NCBI RefSeq assembly: GCF_900141745.1 | Contig: NZ_FSRM01000002.1 | Span: forward strand, 3,348,001-3,412,000 | DNA: 64,000 nt | Source: Paraburkholderia phenazinium | GTDB taxonomy: Bacteria; Pseudomonadota; Gammaproteobacteria; Burkholderiales; Burkholderiaceae | Direction of reading: 5' to 3' | Part shown: positions 38,762 to 46,562 of the stretch, piece after piece | How positions within the stretch are numbered: the first letter of the stretch is position 1 | How the letters are laid out: each line of letters begins with the position of its first letter | Notes under the pieces: generated by a model | Told to the model about the DNA's origin: nothing | Databases searched by the model: none | The model's input: only the letters and a program-made list of their open reading frames with translations | Made by a program: the position numbers and the translations under genes

Positions 38762-38787
38762 CGCGCATCGAATCTGCAGGGTGGTCT

Positions 38788-38821
38788 TCTGGCCGCGCGA
38801 CGGTACAACAGCGCGGCCAGA
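38788..38821 (+). terminator. Strong hairpin downstream of DUF3331 gene
   Basis: TCTGGCCGCGC (38788-38798) pairs perfectly with GCGCGGCCAGA (38811-38821). The stem extends further with a bulge (GGTG/CACC flanks), and a run of seven T lies about 25 bases beyond. Probable transcription terminator. Confidence 0.65.
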
Positions 38822-39151
38822 TCACCAGACTGTGGCTGCCTGGAAGGTTTTTTTGATTTTCCGGTCATGCACGCCACACCATACTTTCATTTCCCCGACA
38901 CCTTCCTATAGCAAGCCTCATTGGGCCACTCAGCGCCCATCATGCGGCATTGCGTTTGCAGCACATGCCCACGAGGCATGGCCACCAGCCCACAAAGTCT
39001 TTTTCCTTTGTGCTGTGCACCCCTAAATTAGCTCTCATGGCAGCGACGCGAACGTCCACCCCCCGCGCGTCACAGCTCTGAACTACCGGATGACGAACAC
39101 GCATCCGAACTTCACAGGCACAGCAGCTTTTAACCTCACTGGAGATTGACC
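38822..39151 (+). promoter_or_regulatory. Upstream region of SDR with LysR-type promoter module, copy 2
   Basis: This non-coding stretch carries ATGCCCACGAGGCAT at 38965-38979, then CCAGC at offset 20, ACAAAGTCTTTT at offset 27 and TAAATT (39024-39029) at offset 59. These match copy 1 at 36137 in order and spacing. The -10-like hexamer lies about 120 bases before the SDR start. No gene is seen in the region. Confidence 0.65.
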
Positions 39152-39898
39152 ATGACTAGCCTGACTGGAAAAACCGCCCTTGTCACCGGCGCTTCGCGTG
39201 GCATCGGCCGCGCCAGCGCCCTCGCACTCGCCAGACAGGGCGCAGAGGTCCTGATTCACTACAGCAGTGGCGAGAAGGAAGCCGACGCTGTCGTTGCCGA
39301 GATCCGCGCAACCGGCGGCAAGGCAGAGAAGGTTGGCGCCAATCTGCGCGCGGCAGACGGTCCGCACAAGCTGGCAGCAGCGGTGCGTGAAATGGTCGGC
39401 GAACGGCTGGACGTTCTGGTGGCCAATGCCGGCATCTCCAAGGCCGCGAGCATCGAGGACACCACCGTTGAAGATTTCGACGATCTGTTCGCGGTGAATG
39501 TGCGGGCGCCCTACTTCCTCGTGCAACAGCTGCTGCCGGTGCTTGGCCAGGGCAGTAGCGTCGTACTGCTGTCGTCGCTTGCCGCCCATTCCGCGGTGGG
39601 CGTGCTGTCGGCCTATGCCTCGACCAAAGGCGCGGTCGATACGCTCGTCAAGCATTTCGCCTCCGCACTCGGCGAACGTGGCATACGCGTGAATGCGGTT
39701 GCGCCTGGCGTAGTCGCCACCGACATGTCGAACTTCACGAAGACGGATGCCGGTCGCGACATCACGCTAGGCATGCAGGCATTGAAGCGCATCGCGCAGC
39801 CCGACGACATTGCCGGTGCGGTCGCGTTCCTCGCTTCCGATGCAGCCCGCTGGGTCACGGGCGACACGCTGCACGTGGATGGCGGCTCGAAGCTCTGA
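39152..39898 (+). CDS. SDR family oxidoreductase (FabG-like)
   Basis: 248-residue short-chain dehydrogenase with TGASRGIG (about 12-19), VANAGIS, Ser in LLSSLAAH, YASTK, and the C-terminal GAVAFLASDAARWVTGDTLHVDGGSKL typical of 3-oxoacyl-ACP-reductase-like enzymes. The ATG at 39152 has GGAG seven bases upstream. The promoter has the LysR module shared with the Old Yellow Enzyme locus; an Old Yellow Enzyme scrap follows the gene. The substrate is unknown. Confidence 0.92.
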   Translation: MTSLTGKTALVTGASRGIGRASALALARQGAEVLIHYSSGEKEADAVVAEIRATGGKAEKVGANLRAADGPHKLAAAVREMVGERLDVLVANAGISKAASIEDTTVEDFDDLFAVNVRAPYFLVQQLLPVLGQGSSVVLLSSLAAHSAVGVLSAYASTKGAVDTLVKHFASALGERGIRVNAVAPGVVATDMSNFTKTDAGRDITLGMQALKRIAQPDDIAGAVAFLASDAARWVTGDTLHVDGGSKL

Positions 39899-39951
39899 TT
39901 GAACAGTAAGCCGGAGGCCGCATTTGTTATTTCGCCGGACGTCCGAACGCG

Positions 39952-40080
39952 TATGGTCTAGCCTGTCTTCATGTGATCGAACCGCGTGTGACAGGCACCG
40001 AGGCACTCGTGGAAGACCTGGCACCGTTCGCGTCACGGTTCCTGCGCAAAATCGTCAAAGGGCCGATCATAGGGGCAGTG
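39952..40080 (+). pseudogene. Second Old Yellow Enzyme gene fragment
   Basis: An internal fragment of about 43 codons reads YGLACLHVIEPRVTG, then LVEDLAPFASRFLRKIVKGPIIGA, aligning with the intact-looking part of the pseudogene at 36304 (YGLAYLHVIEPHIKG, APAAVKYLRPHFSGPIIAA). Both ends lose similarity, and no start, FMN-binding glycine motif or C-terminus remains. It lies between the SDR and the DUF427 gene. A relic of an SDR-reductase operon is likely. Confidence 0.75.
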
Positions 40081-40147
40081 GCCCGCAACACCCGTCTCGC
40101 CGAGCGCGGCCCACGCTGCGCGGCGAATCAACCCAAGGAGTGTTTCA

Positions 40148-40543
40148 ATGTCAAGCAACCTGAACCAGACAGGCAAGACCGTCAAGATTCCAGGCGCCGA
40201 TCATCCGATCACCGTCGAGCCGAACCCGGCGCGCATCGTCGTCAAGCTCGGCGGCAAGGTGATCGCCGACACCCGCGAAGCATTGACGTTGCGCGAAGCG
40301 GCCTACCCTGCTGTCCTGTACATCCCCAGAAAGGACACGGACATGACGCTGCTGGAGCGCACCGAACATACGACCTATTGTCCGTACAAAGGCGATTGCT
40401 CGTATTTCTCGATCCCGTCGGGCGGAGAGCGTTCGGTCAATTCGGTCTGGACCTATGAACATCCGTACACGGCAGTCGCGGCAATCAAGGATCACCTCGC
40501 CTTCTATCCGGACCGTGTAGATTCGATCGAAGTGCACGCCTGA
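40148..40543 (+). CDS. DUF427 domain-containing protein
   Basis: 131-residue DUF427 protein. The family core is evident: RIVVKLGGKVIADTREALTLREAAYPAVLYIPRKDTDM, then the cysteine/lysine-rich TTYCPYKGDCSYFSI and VWTYEHPYTAVAAIKDHLAFYPDRVD. AAGGAG lies at 40136-40141. The function is unestablished; these proteins often accompany oxidoreductases. Confidence 0.92.
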   Translation: MSSNLNQTGKTVKIPGADHPITVEPNPARIVVKLGGKVIADTREALTLREAAYPAVLYIPRKDTDMTLLERTEHTTYCPYKGDCSYFSIPSGGERSVNSVWTYEHPYTAVAAIKDHLAFYPDRVDSIEVHA

Positions 40544-40648
40544 GCCGGCGAACTTCGCGACTTCATGACGGTTATGACTTACCGCGTGCGCAGCCTCCCG
40601 GCTTGCTCACGCGGTCCCTCTCTTCAACGATCTTCCACAGACGACCGC

Positions 40649-41404
40649 TCACCCGCCAAACACCTCGACCATCTGGGCATTGAACCCGTTCACGAGTTCA
40701 TGCTCACCCGGCCCGGGATTGCCGCGGAACAGCATGGCCGCGTCCACCAGCACCTCATCGGTGTCCGTACCGAGCACTGCGACAGTCTCGTTGATAAACG
40801 CATCCAGCGGCATCGCCTGTTCAGCTTCGCGGCTGTTCATCAGGTCGGTGCGCACCCACGGCGGCGCGATTTCGAGGACTCGCACCGTGGTATCGCGCAA
40901 CATGAAGCGCTGCGACATGATGTATGAATGCAACGCGGCCTTGGTCGACGAATACACTGCAGTCACGGCCAGCGGCACGAACGCCAGCACTGAGGTCGTA
41001 TAAGCGACCACCGCATTGTTCTTCGTCTTGAGATGCCCGAGCAGCGCCGAGGTCATGCGGATCGGCCCGATCAGATTGGTCTCGACGGTAGAAACCAGCA
41101 GCACATCGTCGATCCGGCCCGCAGCGCTATCCGGTTGCATGATGCCGGCGTTATTGATCAGCACATTGAAGTCGGGATAGTCGCGGATCAGTTGCGCCGC
41201 GGCCCGCTCGATGCTTGCCGCGTCAGTCATGTCCAGCTCGATGGCGGCCATGCCGGGGTTGGCTGCGACCACCTCGTCGAGAAGGCCGCGACGGCGTCCG
41301 CTAATGATCACCTTGTTGCCGCGCTGATGCAGCGCCTCGGCCAATGCGCGCCCGATACCTGAGGTGCCGCCTGTGATAAAAATCGTGTTTCCTGTCAGTT
41401 TCAT
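40649..41404 (-). CDS. SDR family oxidoreductase, DltE-like
   Basis: 251-residue short-chain dehydrogenase: TGGTSGIG, NNAGIMQPDS, Ser/Thr in AYTTSVLAF where the usual catalytic Ser is in the TTS triplet, YSSTK, and PPWVRTDLM. It is a close paralogue of the SDR at 23314-24084. It follows the SnoaL-like gene on the same strand and is convergent with DUF427. The substrate is unknown. Confidence 0.9.
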   Translation of the reverse strand: MKLTGNTIFITGGTSGIGRALAEALHQRGNKVIISGRRRGLLDEVVAANPGMAAIELDMTDAASIERAAAQLIRDYPDFNVLINNAGIMQPDSAAGRIDDVLLVSTVETNLIGPIRMTSALLGHLKTKNNAVVAYTTSVLAFVPLAVTAVYSSTKAALHSYIMSQRFMLRDTTVRVLEIAPPWVRTDLMNSREAEQAMPLDAFINETVAVLGTDTDEVLVDAAMLFRGNPGPGEHELVNGFNAQMVEVFGG

Positions 41405-41469
41405 GATGGTGTCCTAAATAATGTTCAAGGCATCGTGGTTTCGGAGTCCAATGTTTCTGGGCTAGGACT

Positions 41470-41871
41470 TCACTCCGGGAAACGGTCGCCGAACATCGGC
41501 AGACCGCTCGCGGATTGCTCCCTGGTTGCCTCGTCCTGCAATACGTCCCAGTGCTCGGCGAGCTTGCCGTCTTCGAAGCGGACCACGTCCGCTGCAATCC
41601 ACGCGGCTGGCCTGCCGCTGCCGGAGAAACGGCCATGCGCGATCACGTAGTCGCCTTCGGCCACGATCAGCTGGTTCTCATAACGTAGCGTGTCAGGCAG
41701 CGTGCGGATCAGACCGAACAGCCCGTCGCGCCCCGGTGCAATGTGTGCGCTGTGCTGGATATAGCGGTCCGACCAGAAGCGTTCGGCGGCCGCGTAGTCG
41801 CGCTTGTTGAAAAGCGTATCGAAAGCCTCGAGGACGAGGGCCTTGTTCTGCTCAGGCGTGGTTGTGCTCAT
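41470..41871 (-). CDS. SnoaL-like (NTF2 fold) protein
   Basis: 133-residue small cone-shaped-barrel protein: NKALVLEAFDTLFNKRDYAAAERFWSDRYIQHSAHIAPGRDGLFGLIRTLPDTLRYENQLIVAEGDYVIAHGRFSG, then AADVVRFEDGKLAEHWDVLQDE. This matches SnoaL-like polyketide-cyclase-type or predicted ester-cyclase proteins. The start at complement 41869-41871 fits family length. It lies between a LysR gene and an SDR, all on the minus strand, and probably forms a unit with the SDR. Confidence 0.9.
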   Translation of the reverse strand: MSTTTPEQNKALVLEAFDTLFNKRDYAAAERFWSDRYIQHSAHIAPGRDGLFGLIRTLPDTLRYENQLIVAEGDYVIAHGRFSGSGRPAAWIAADVVRFEDGKLAEHWDVLQDEATREQSASGLPMFGDRFPE

Positions 41872-42010
41872 GTCAGTCTCGATAGATGAAGTTAGATGAG
41901 TCGAAGCGCCGCCGGACGTCCCGGACGTCGACGGAACGCAGAGCCGGAACGGTTGCGTGGTGAAGTAAAGATAACGGCGGCTGAGCGGCAGCGGTAGCCG
42001 CTCTTTTTCG

Positions 42011-42928
42011 CTATCTCTTATGTATGCGGCGCATAGATGGCCGCGCTTCACGGCGCAGATCGGCCATGAGGTGTTCGACGACTGCGCGCCCTGCCGCGCG
42101 GGTTGCCCGGCCCATTGGAAAGTACGCATGCACTGGGACGTCGTCGGTCGTCCAGTCGGCGAGCAGCCTGACGAGCGAACCGTCGGCCAGCTCGCGCCGG
42201 CACGCCCATTCGGTCGTGGAGGTAATGCCGATGCCCCCTACCGCGGCAGCGACGGCGCCCTCGTTTTCGTTGGTCGAAAAATGCGCTTCGAGATCGACCA
42301 CCACCTCTTCGCCCGCACGCTCGAATTTCCAGCCCGACGGGACCACCGACGCCGGCCCGCCGACGATGCGATGCCGCGTGAGATCCTCCGGCCTCTCCGG
42401 CGCGCCATAACGGTCCACATAGTCGCGCGAGGCGATGATCACGCGCTGGATCTGCGTAATCAGCGTGGCGGTTGCGCTCGAATCGACCAGCCGCCCGAGC
42501 CGGATAGCGACATCCACCGCATCCTTGACGAGATCCTGCGGACGGTCGCCCAGCAAAACCTGCAGACGTAGCTCCGGATGAAGTTCGAGAAACGGTGTAA
42601 GACGCGGGATGACCTCGCGAATCGCCACACTGGCCGGCATGCTCATGCGCAGCATGCCGCGCAGTTCGCCGCCATCGCGCACGCTGTGTTCGGCGTCTTC
42701 GAGCGCGATCAGGATTGAATCGAGACGCGCGAGGAACTCGGCGCCGGCCTCGGTTAGCACGACGGCACGCGTGGTCCGCGTGAGCAGCCGCGCGCCGAGG
42801 TCGGTTTCCAGATCGGCGATGATGCGCGATACCTGCGATTGCGACAGCCCGCATTCGCGCGCCGCAGCGGAGAAGCTGCCAAGACGGGCGACACGGGTGT
42901 AAAGCTTGAGGGAGAGGATGTCCTTCAC
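42011..42928 (-). CDS. LysR-type transcriptional regulator
   Basis: 305-residue LysR regulator with LKLYTRVARLGSFSAAARECGLSQSQVSRIIADLETDLGARLLTRTTRAVVLTEAG at the N-terminus and an effector domain including GMLRMSMPASVAIREVIPRL and AVGGIGITSTTEWA. I chose the GTG at complement 42926-42928, which gives the usual LysR N-terminus; a TTG 15 codons upstream would also keep the frame. It probably controls the co-directional SnoaL-like and SDR genes 139 bases away. Confidence 0.9.
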   Translation of the reverse strand: MKDILSLKLYTRVARLGSFSAAARECGLSQSQVSRIIADLETDLGARLLTRTTRAVVLTEAGAEFLARLDSILIALEDAEHSVRDGGELRGMLRMSMPASVAIREVIPRLTPFLELHPELRLQVLLGDRPQDLVKDAVDVAIRLGRLVDSSATATLITQIQRVIIASRDYVDRYGAPERPEDLTRHRIVGGPASVVPSGWKFERAGEEVVVDLEAHFSTNENEGAVAAAVGGIGITSTTEWACRRELADGSLVRLLADWTTDDVPVHAYFPMGRATRAAGRAVVEHLMADLRREARPSMRRIHKR

Positions 42929-43127
42929 GGTGGCGGCTGTAGGTGGTTGCTGGAGGCGGGTGAGCCTGGGCAAAGGCTATACGATTGATGCATATTTCGC
43001 AAATGTCAGGCGAATCCAGTGCATGGTTGCCGGGCCGCGTGTCATCCTGATGTTCGAACCAGGCCGCATTACAAAAATCGCTTGCCCTATTTTTTGGGAA
43101 AGGCTACCTTTACGCCGTTCTACACGC
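42929..43127. other. Upstream region between LysR gene and riboswitch
   Basis: About 200 bases with promoters presumably for the LysR gene (minus) and the riboswitch transcript (plus). No specific element beyond AT-richer patches (near 42984-43000 and 43070-43095) is supported; no gene is seen. Confidence 0.4.
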
Positions 43128-43344
43128 TGTCGCGGGAGAGACTGTCACGCCGAAAGGCGGTGGCGGCGCCGACGGAGCAACCGCCCCGGAAACTCTCAGG
43201 CACAAGGACCGCCCAGCGGGAACATCTGGAGAGCGGCGCTTTCAGCGCCCACCGAAGGGGATTTCCGTCCGCCCGGCAACGGGATGCGCACGGAAAGAAA
43301 CTCTCAGGTACATGGACAGATGGGGCATGGAAGCCGGAAACGGC
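43128..43344 (+). promoter_or_regulatory. Tandem glycine riboswitch
   Basis: Two glycine aptamers in series. Aptamer 1 has GGAGAG (about 43134-43140), GCCGACGGAGCAA-type core, then ACTCTCAGG at about 43192-43200 and CAAGGACCG. Aptamer 2 is bounded by a perfect P1 helix, CATCTG (43223-43228) with CAGATG (43317-43322); inside it GGAGAGC, ACCGAAGGGG and ACTCTCAGGTACATGGACAG are conserved. A GCCG-GAAA-CGGC hairpin at 43333-43344 lies in the likely expression platform. The next gene starts at 43371, so it probably turns on expression of the amino-acid oxidase when glycine is abundant. Confidence 0.93.
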
Positions 43345-43370
43345 CGTGCTCACTCACTCTGGACCATGAC

Positions 43371-44603
43371 ATGTCACGTATCGCCATTATCGGCGCCGGC
43401 ATTACCGGCGTCACGACCGCTTACGCCCTTGCGCAACGCGGCTTCAACGTCACCGTGTTCGAACGCCATCGCTATGCCGCGATGGAAACCTCTTTCGCCA
43501 ACGGCGGCCAGCTCTCGGCCAGCAACGCGGAAGTGTGGAACAGCACCGCGACGGTCCTCAAGGGCCTGCGCTGGATGCTGACCCGCGACGCACCGCTCCT
43601 GCTCAATCCCCTGCCGAACTGGCACAAGTACTCGTGGATGGGTGAATTTCTGCGGCAGATTCCGCACTACCGCGCGAACACGATTGAAACCGTGCGGCTC
43701 GCGATTGCCGCGCGGCAGCATCTGTTTTCGATGGCGGAACGCGAGGGGATCGATTTCGACCTCGAACGGCGCGGCATCCTGCACGTGTACAAAACCCGCA
43801 AGGAGTTCGATGCAGCCGCGAAGGTGAATGCATTGCTCAAGGAAGGCGGTCTCGAGCGCGAGCCCGTAAGCGCTGACGAAATCCACCGGATCGAGCCCGC
43901 GCTCGACGGCACCTTCCACGGCGGTTTCTTTACACCGTCCGATTCGACCGGCGATATTCACAAGTTCACGCGCGGTCTCGCTCAGGCATGCGAACGCCAA
44001 GGTGTCGAATTCCATTACGACACGGAGATTGCTTCGATCACGCGTGATCAGACTGGCGCATTCAGCATTGCGGCTACGAAAACGGGGCAGCCGTTTCAGC
44101 AGTCGTTTGCGCGGGTTGTGGTGTGCGCCGGTGTCAGGAGCCGCGAATTCGCTTCGATGCTGGGCGACCACGTCAACGTCTACCCCGTCAAAGGTTATTC
44201 GATCACCGTCTGTCTCGACGATGAAGCGAGCCAGCAAGGCGCTCCGTGGGTCAGCCTGCTCGACGACAGCGCGAAGATCGTCACCAGCCGCCTCGGCGCC
44301 GATCGCTTCCGCGTGGCGGGGACCGCTGAAATCAACGGCTTCAACCGCGATATCAGGGCCGAACGGATTGCGCCGCTGGTCGACTGGACGCGCCGTTATT
44401 TTCCGCAGGTGAATACGTCGCGCGTCATACCGTGGGCCGGTCTGCGCCCCATGCTGCCGAGCATGTTGCCGAAGGTGGGCAAAGGCCGTTTGCCGGGCGT
44501 GTTCTATAACACCGGCCACGGACATCTCGGCTGGACGCTTTCGGCGGCCACGGCTGCAGGTGTAGCGGACGTAATCGAGCAGACCAGCCGGCGCGCAGCC
44601 TAG
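43371..44603 (+). CDS. FAD-dependent D-amino-acid dehydrogenase (DadA-like)
   Basis: 410-residue FAD oxidoreductase. Dinucleotide-binding motif GAGITGVTTAYALAQRGFNVTVFERH starts at residue 7; then SFANGGQLSASNAEVWNS, GIDFDLERRGILHVYKT, VYPVKGYSITV, and the C-terminal GHGHLGWTLSAATAAGVADVI typical of DadA. DadA-type enzymes oxidise D-amino acids, and some accept glycine. Since a tandem glycine riboswitch lies directly upstream, glycine or a glycine-linked D-amino acid is the probable substrate. A weak GGA nine bases upstream is the only ribosome-binding hint. Named DadA-like, not dadA, because specificity cannot be read from sequence. Confidence 0.9.
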   Translation: MSRIAIIGAGITGVTTAYALAQRGFNVTVFERHRYAAMETSFANGGQLSASNAEVWNSTATVLKGLRWMLTRDAPLLLNPLPNWHKYSWMGEFLRQIPHYRANTIETVRLAIAARQHLFSMAEREGIDFDLERRGILHVYKTRKEFDAAAKVNALLKEGGLEREPVSADEIHRIEPALDGTFHGGFFTPSDSTGDIHKFTRGLAQACERQGVEFHYDTEIASITRDQTGAFSIAATKTGQPFQQSFARVVVCAGVRSREFASMLGDHVNVYPVKGYSITVCLDDEASQQGAPWVSLLDDSAKIVTSRLGADRFRVAGTAEINGFNRDIRAERIAPLVDWTRRYFPQVNTSRVIPWAGLRPMLPSMLPKVGKGRLPGVFYNTGHGHLGWTLSAATAAGVADVIEQTSRRAA

Positions 44604-44650
44604 CCCTCTCCGGCTGCTCGCCGGCGTTCAGAAGCAGCTTGCGCTCTCGC

Positions 44651-44694
44651 CTCAACGTGTGCATCATGCATATATGCACACTGCACACGTTGAG
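44651..44694 (+). promoter_or_regulatory. Nested palindromic operator upstream of MarR gene
   Basis: CTCAACGTGTGCA (44651-44663) and TGCACACGTTGAG (44682-44694) are perfect 13-bp inverted repeats. Between them TGCATATATGCA (44667-44678) is a perfect palindrome. The 44-bp element ends nine bases before the MarR start, the position of an autoregulatory operator. Confidence 0.75.
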
Positions 44695-44702
44695 GCATCG
44701 TC

Positions 44703-45236
44703 ATGACGCAGCGCACCGAAAACCTCCTCGGCGTACTCGCCCTGCTGGTGACAGACGAGATGAACGCGCTGAACACCGTGGCCGCCCTCGCCGGCCCCAC
44801 GGCGCGCGCCATGCTCAACGCCGTTGGCCAGTACCCCGATTCGTCCATCGAAGTACTGCGCGATGCGGTGGACCTTTCGCATCCGGCGGCGGTCCGTGCG
44901 GTGGCGGGGCTCGTCGAAGCGGGCCTGATCGAGAAAAAGCCCGGCCCCGACAAGCGCGCTGTAGCGCTCGCCCTCACCGCCACCGGCAAGCGTGAAGCAA
45001 AGCGCATGCAGACCGCGCGCGAACGGATGTTGCAGCGCGTGGTCAGCCGTCTCGACGCGGACGAACGCATCGTGTTCGAAGACCTGCTGATCAAGATTCT
45101 CTGGCATGAAACGCGTGATCCAGCGCATGCCATGCAGCTGTGTCGTCTGTGCGACGAGGGCCCTTGCCTGAAGGCAGGCTGCCCGGTCGAATGCCGCGAC
45201 CAGGGCTTGCCCATGCCACAGCGGAGCGGCGCATGA
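44703..45236 (+). CDS. MarR family regulator with C-terminal cysteine cluster
   Basis: 177-residue winged-helix regulator: AMLNAVGQYPDSSIEVLRDAVDLSHPAAVRAVAGLVEAGLIEKKPGPDKRAVALALTATGKREA is MarR-like. The C-terminal tail holds CRLCDEGPCLKAGCPVEC (about residues 146-163), five cysteines spaced so as to bind a metal or form redox switches; ordinary MarR proteins lack this. The stop overlaps the MFS gene start (ATGA). A 44-bp palindromic element lies just upstream. I infer a metal- or redox-sensing regulator of its coupled transporter. Confidence 0.88.
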   Translation: MTQRTENLLGVLALLVTDEMNALNTVAALAGPTARAMLNAVGQYPDSSIEVLRDAVDLSHPAAVRAVAGLVEAGLIEKKPGPDKRAVALALTATGKREAKRMQTARERMLQRVVSRLDADERIVFEDLLIKILWHETRDPAHAMQLCRLCDEGPCLKAGCPVECRDQGLPMPQRSGA

Positions 45237-46537
45237 ATTCCGCGGTCTCTGCACGCTGGCGTGCGATTGGAGCGCTGACCGCCGTGTCGGCGTTCACGCA
45301 GATCGGCCAGTTCGGCATCGGCTTCATGGTCTTGCCTGTGTGGCTGGCTCATCAAGGGCTCGACGCACCGCGAGCCGGGCTCTTTTCCGCAGTTCAGTGG
45401 GCGGGCATGTTTACCGGGTTGCTTTCGGCGCCACGGCTGGTGGAGCGGTTCGGCGCCAGGCGCACCGTGTTGCTCGCGCTGGCGGCAACGGTCATCGCCT
45501 TCGCCAGCATCCGCGCACTAACCTGGCCTCTATGGATCGTCCCCGGCTTTCTGATCGGACTCGGCATGGGGCTGCGCTGGATCGCGAACGAGACCTGGCT
45601 TTACCGGCTGGTTCCTGCGGATGCCAGCGGGCGCGTGGTCGGCATGCACGAAGCGTTGATCGCCGTCGCGGGGGTGATTGGTCCAGCGCTTGCTGCGTGG
45701 TGCGGGGTCGACGGGCCGATCATTTTTATAGCCGGCGCGGCATGTACGTTCGCCGCGGCCGTCCCGCTCTGGCTGGCAGGTTCCGATGCCGCCGGTGACG
45801 CAAACACACAAAGCAGCCAACTCGCTCGCGCGTCCGGGGTTCATGAAGTTCCTGATGAAGTTCCTGATGAAGTTCCTGACGATACCGAATCTGACGAAGC
45901 CGCCGATGCTCTCCAGGCCGCCCGGTCCGCTCAGCACGCCGCCAGCAGGCAGGCAAACGGTATCGACCCGCTGATCGCCCTGGGCATGGTGGTCGTGGTG
46001 GTAGGCGGCCTGGGCGATGGCGCGCTATTCGGCCTCTTTCCCCTCTTCGCCAATGGCCGCGGCCTAAGCGTCACACAGACCGCCACACTGCTGACCTGTT
46101 TCGGCGTTGGCGGCATGGTCCTGCAGTTTCCAGTCGGCTGGCTAGCGGATCGCACTGACCTGCCGACGGCGGTCATGTTTTGCGCCGCAATCAGTGCGCT
46201 ATCGATTGTCTCATTCGGACTCGCAGCGCCCGCTTCATGGCTGCTCAGCGCGAGCGCGCTGCTGCTAGGCGGTCTGAACAGCGCATTCCTCACGCTCGGT
46301 GTCTACGCCGCGGCCTCCGGCGCGAAAGCCGCACTCATTCGCAATATGCGGCTGATTTCGCTGACTTTCTGCGCCAGTTCGATTGTCGGCCCTTTGCTCG
46401 CCGGTTTTGCAATGAAAGCGCTCGGCAACGACATGCTGATATGGCAGTTGGCGCTGGCGAGCGGCGCACTCGCCGTCTACACGCTGGGTCTGCTCGAGGG
46501 CCGGCGTCAGCCGCGCGGAGCGTCCTCCACGAGCTAA
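45233..46537 (+). CDS. MFS transporter with acidic central linker
   Basis: 434-residue major facilitator with about 12 hydrophobic segments. The conserved loop between TM2 and TM3 is RLVERFGARRTVLLAL; the second half has WLADRTDLPTAVMF. The central cytoplasmic loop (about residues 195-240) is acidic, with a VPDEVPDEVPDD repeat encoded by three near-identical 12-base units at about 45845-45880. It resembles the YcaD/CynX-type small-molecule exporters. Start ATG is in the MarR stop, so it is co-translated with its likely regulator. The substrate is unknown. Confidence 0.88.
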   Translation: MNSAVSARWRAIGALTAVSAFTQIGQFGIGFMVLPVWLAHQGLDAPRAGLFSAVQWAGMFTGLLSAPRLVERFGARRTVLLALAATVIAFASIRALTWPLWIVPGFLIGLGMGLRWIANETWLYRLVPADASGRVVGMHEALIAVAGVIGPALAAWCGVDGPIIFIAGAACTFAAAVPLWLAGSDAAGDANTQSSQLARASGVHEVPDEVPDEVPDDTESDEAADALQAARSAQHAASRQANGIDPLIALGMVVVVVGGLGDGALFGLFPLFANGRGLSVTQTATLLTCFGVGGMVLQFPVGWLADRTDLPTAVMFCAAISALSIVSFGLAAPASWLLSASALLLGGLNSAFLTLGVYAAASGAKAALIRNMRLISLTFCASSIVGPLLAGFAMKALGNDMLIWQLALASGALAVYTLGLLEGRRQPRGASSTS

Positions 46538-46562
46538 CGCCAACGTCAGTGCCGCTGAAGCA

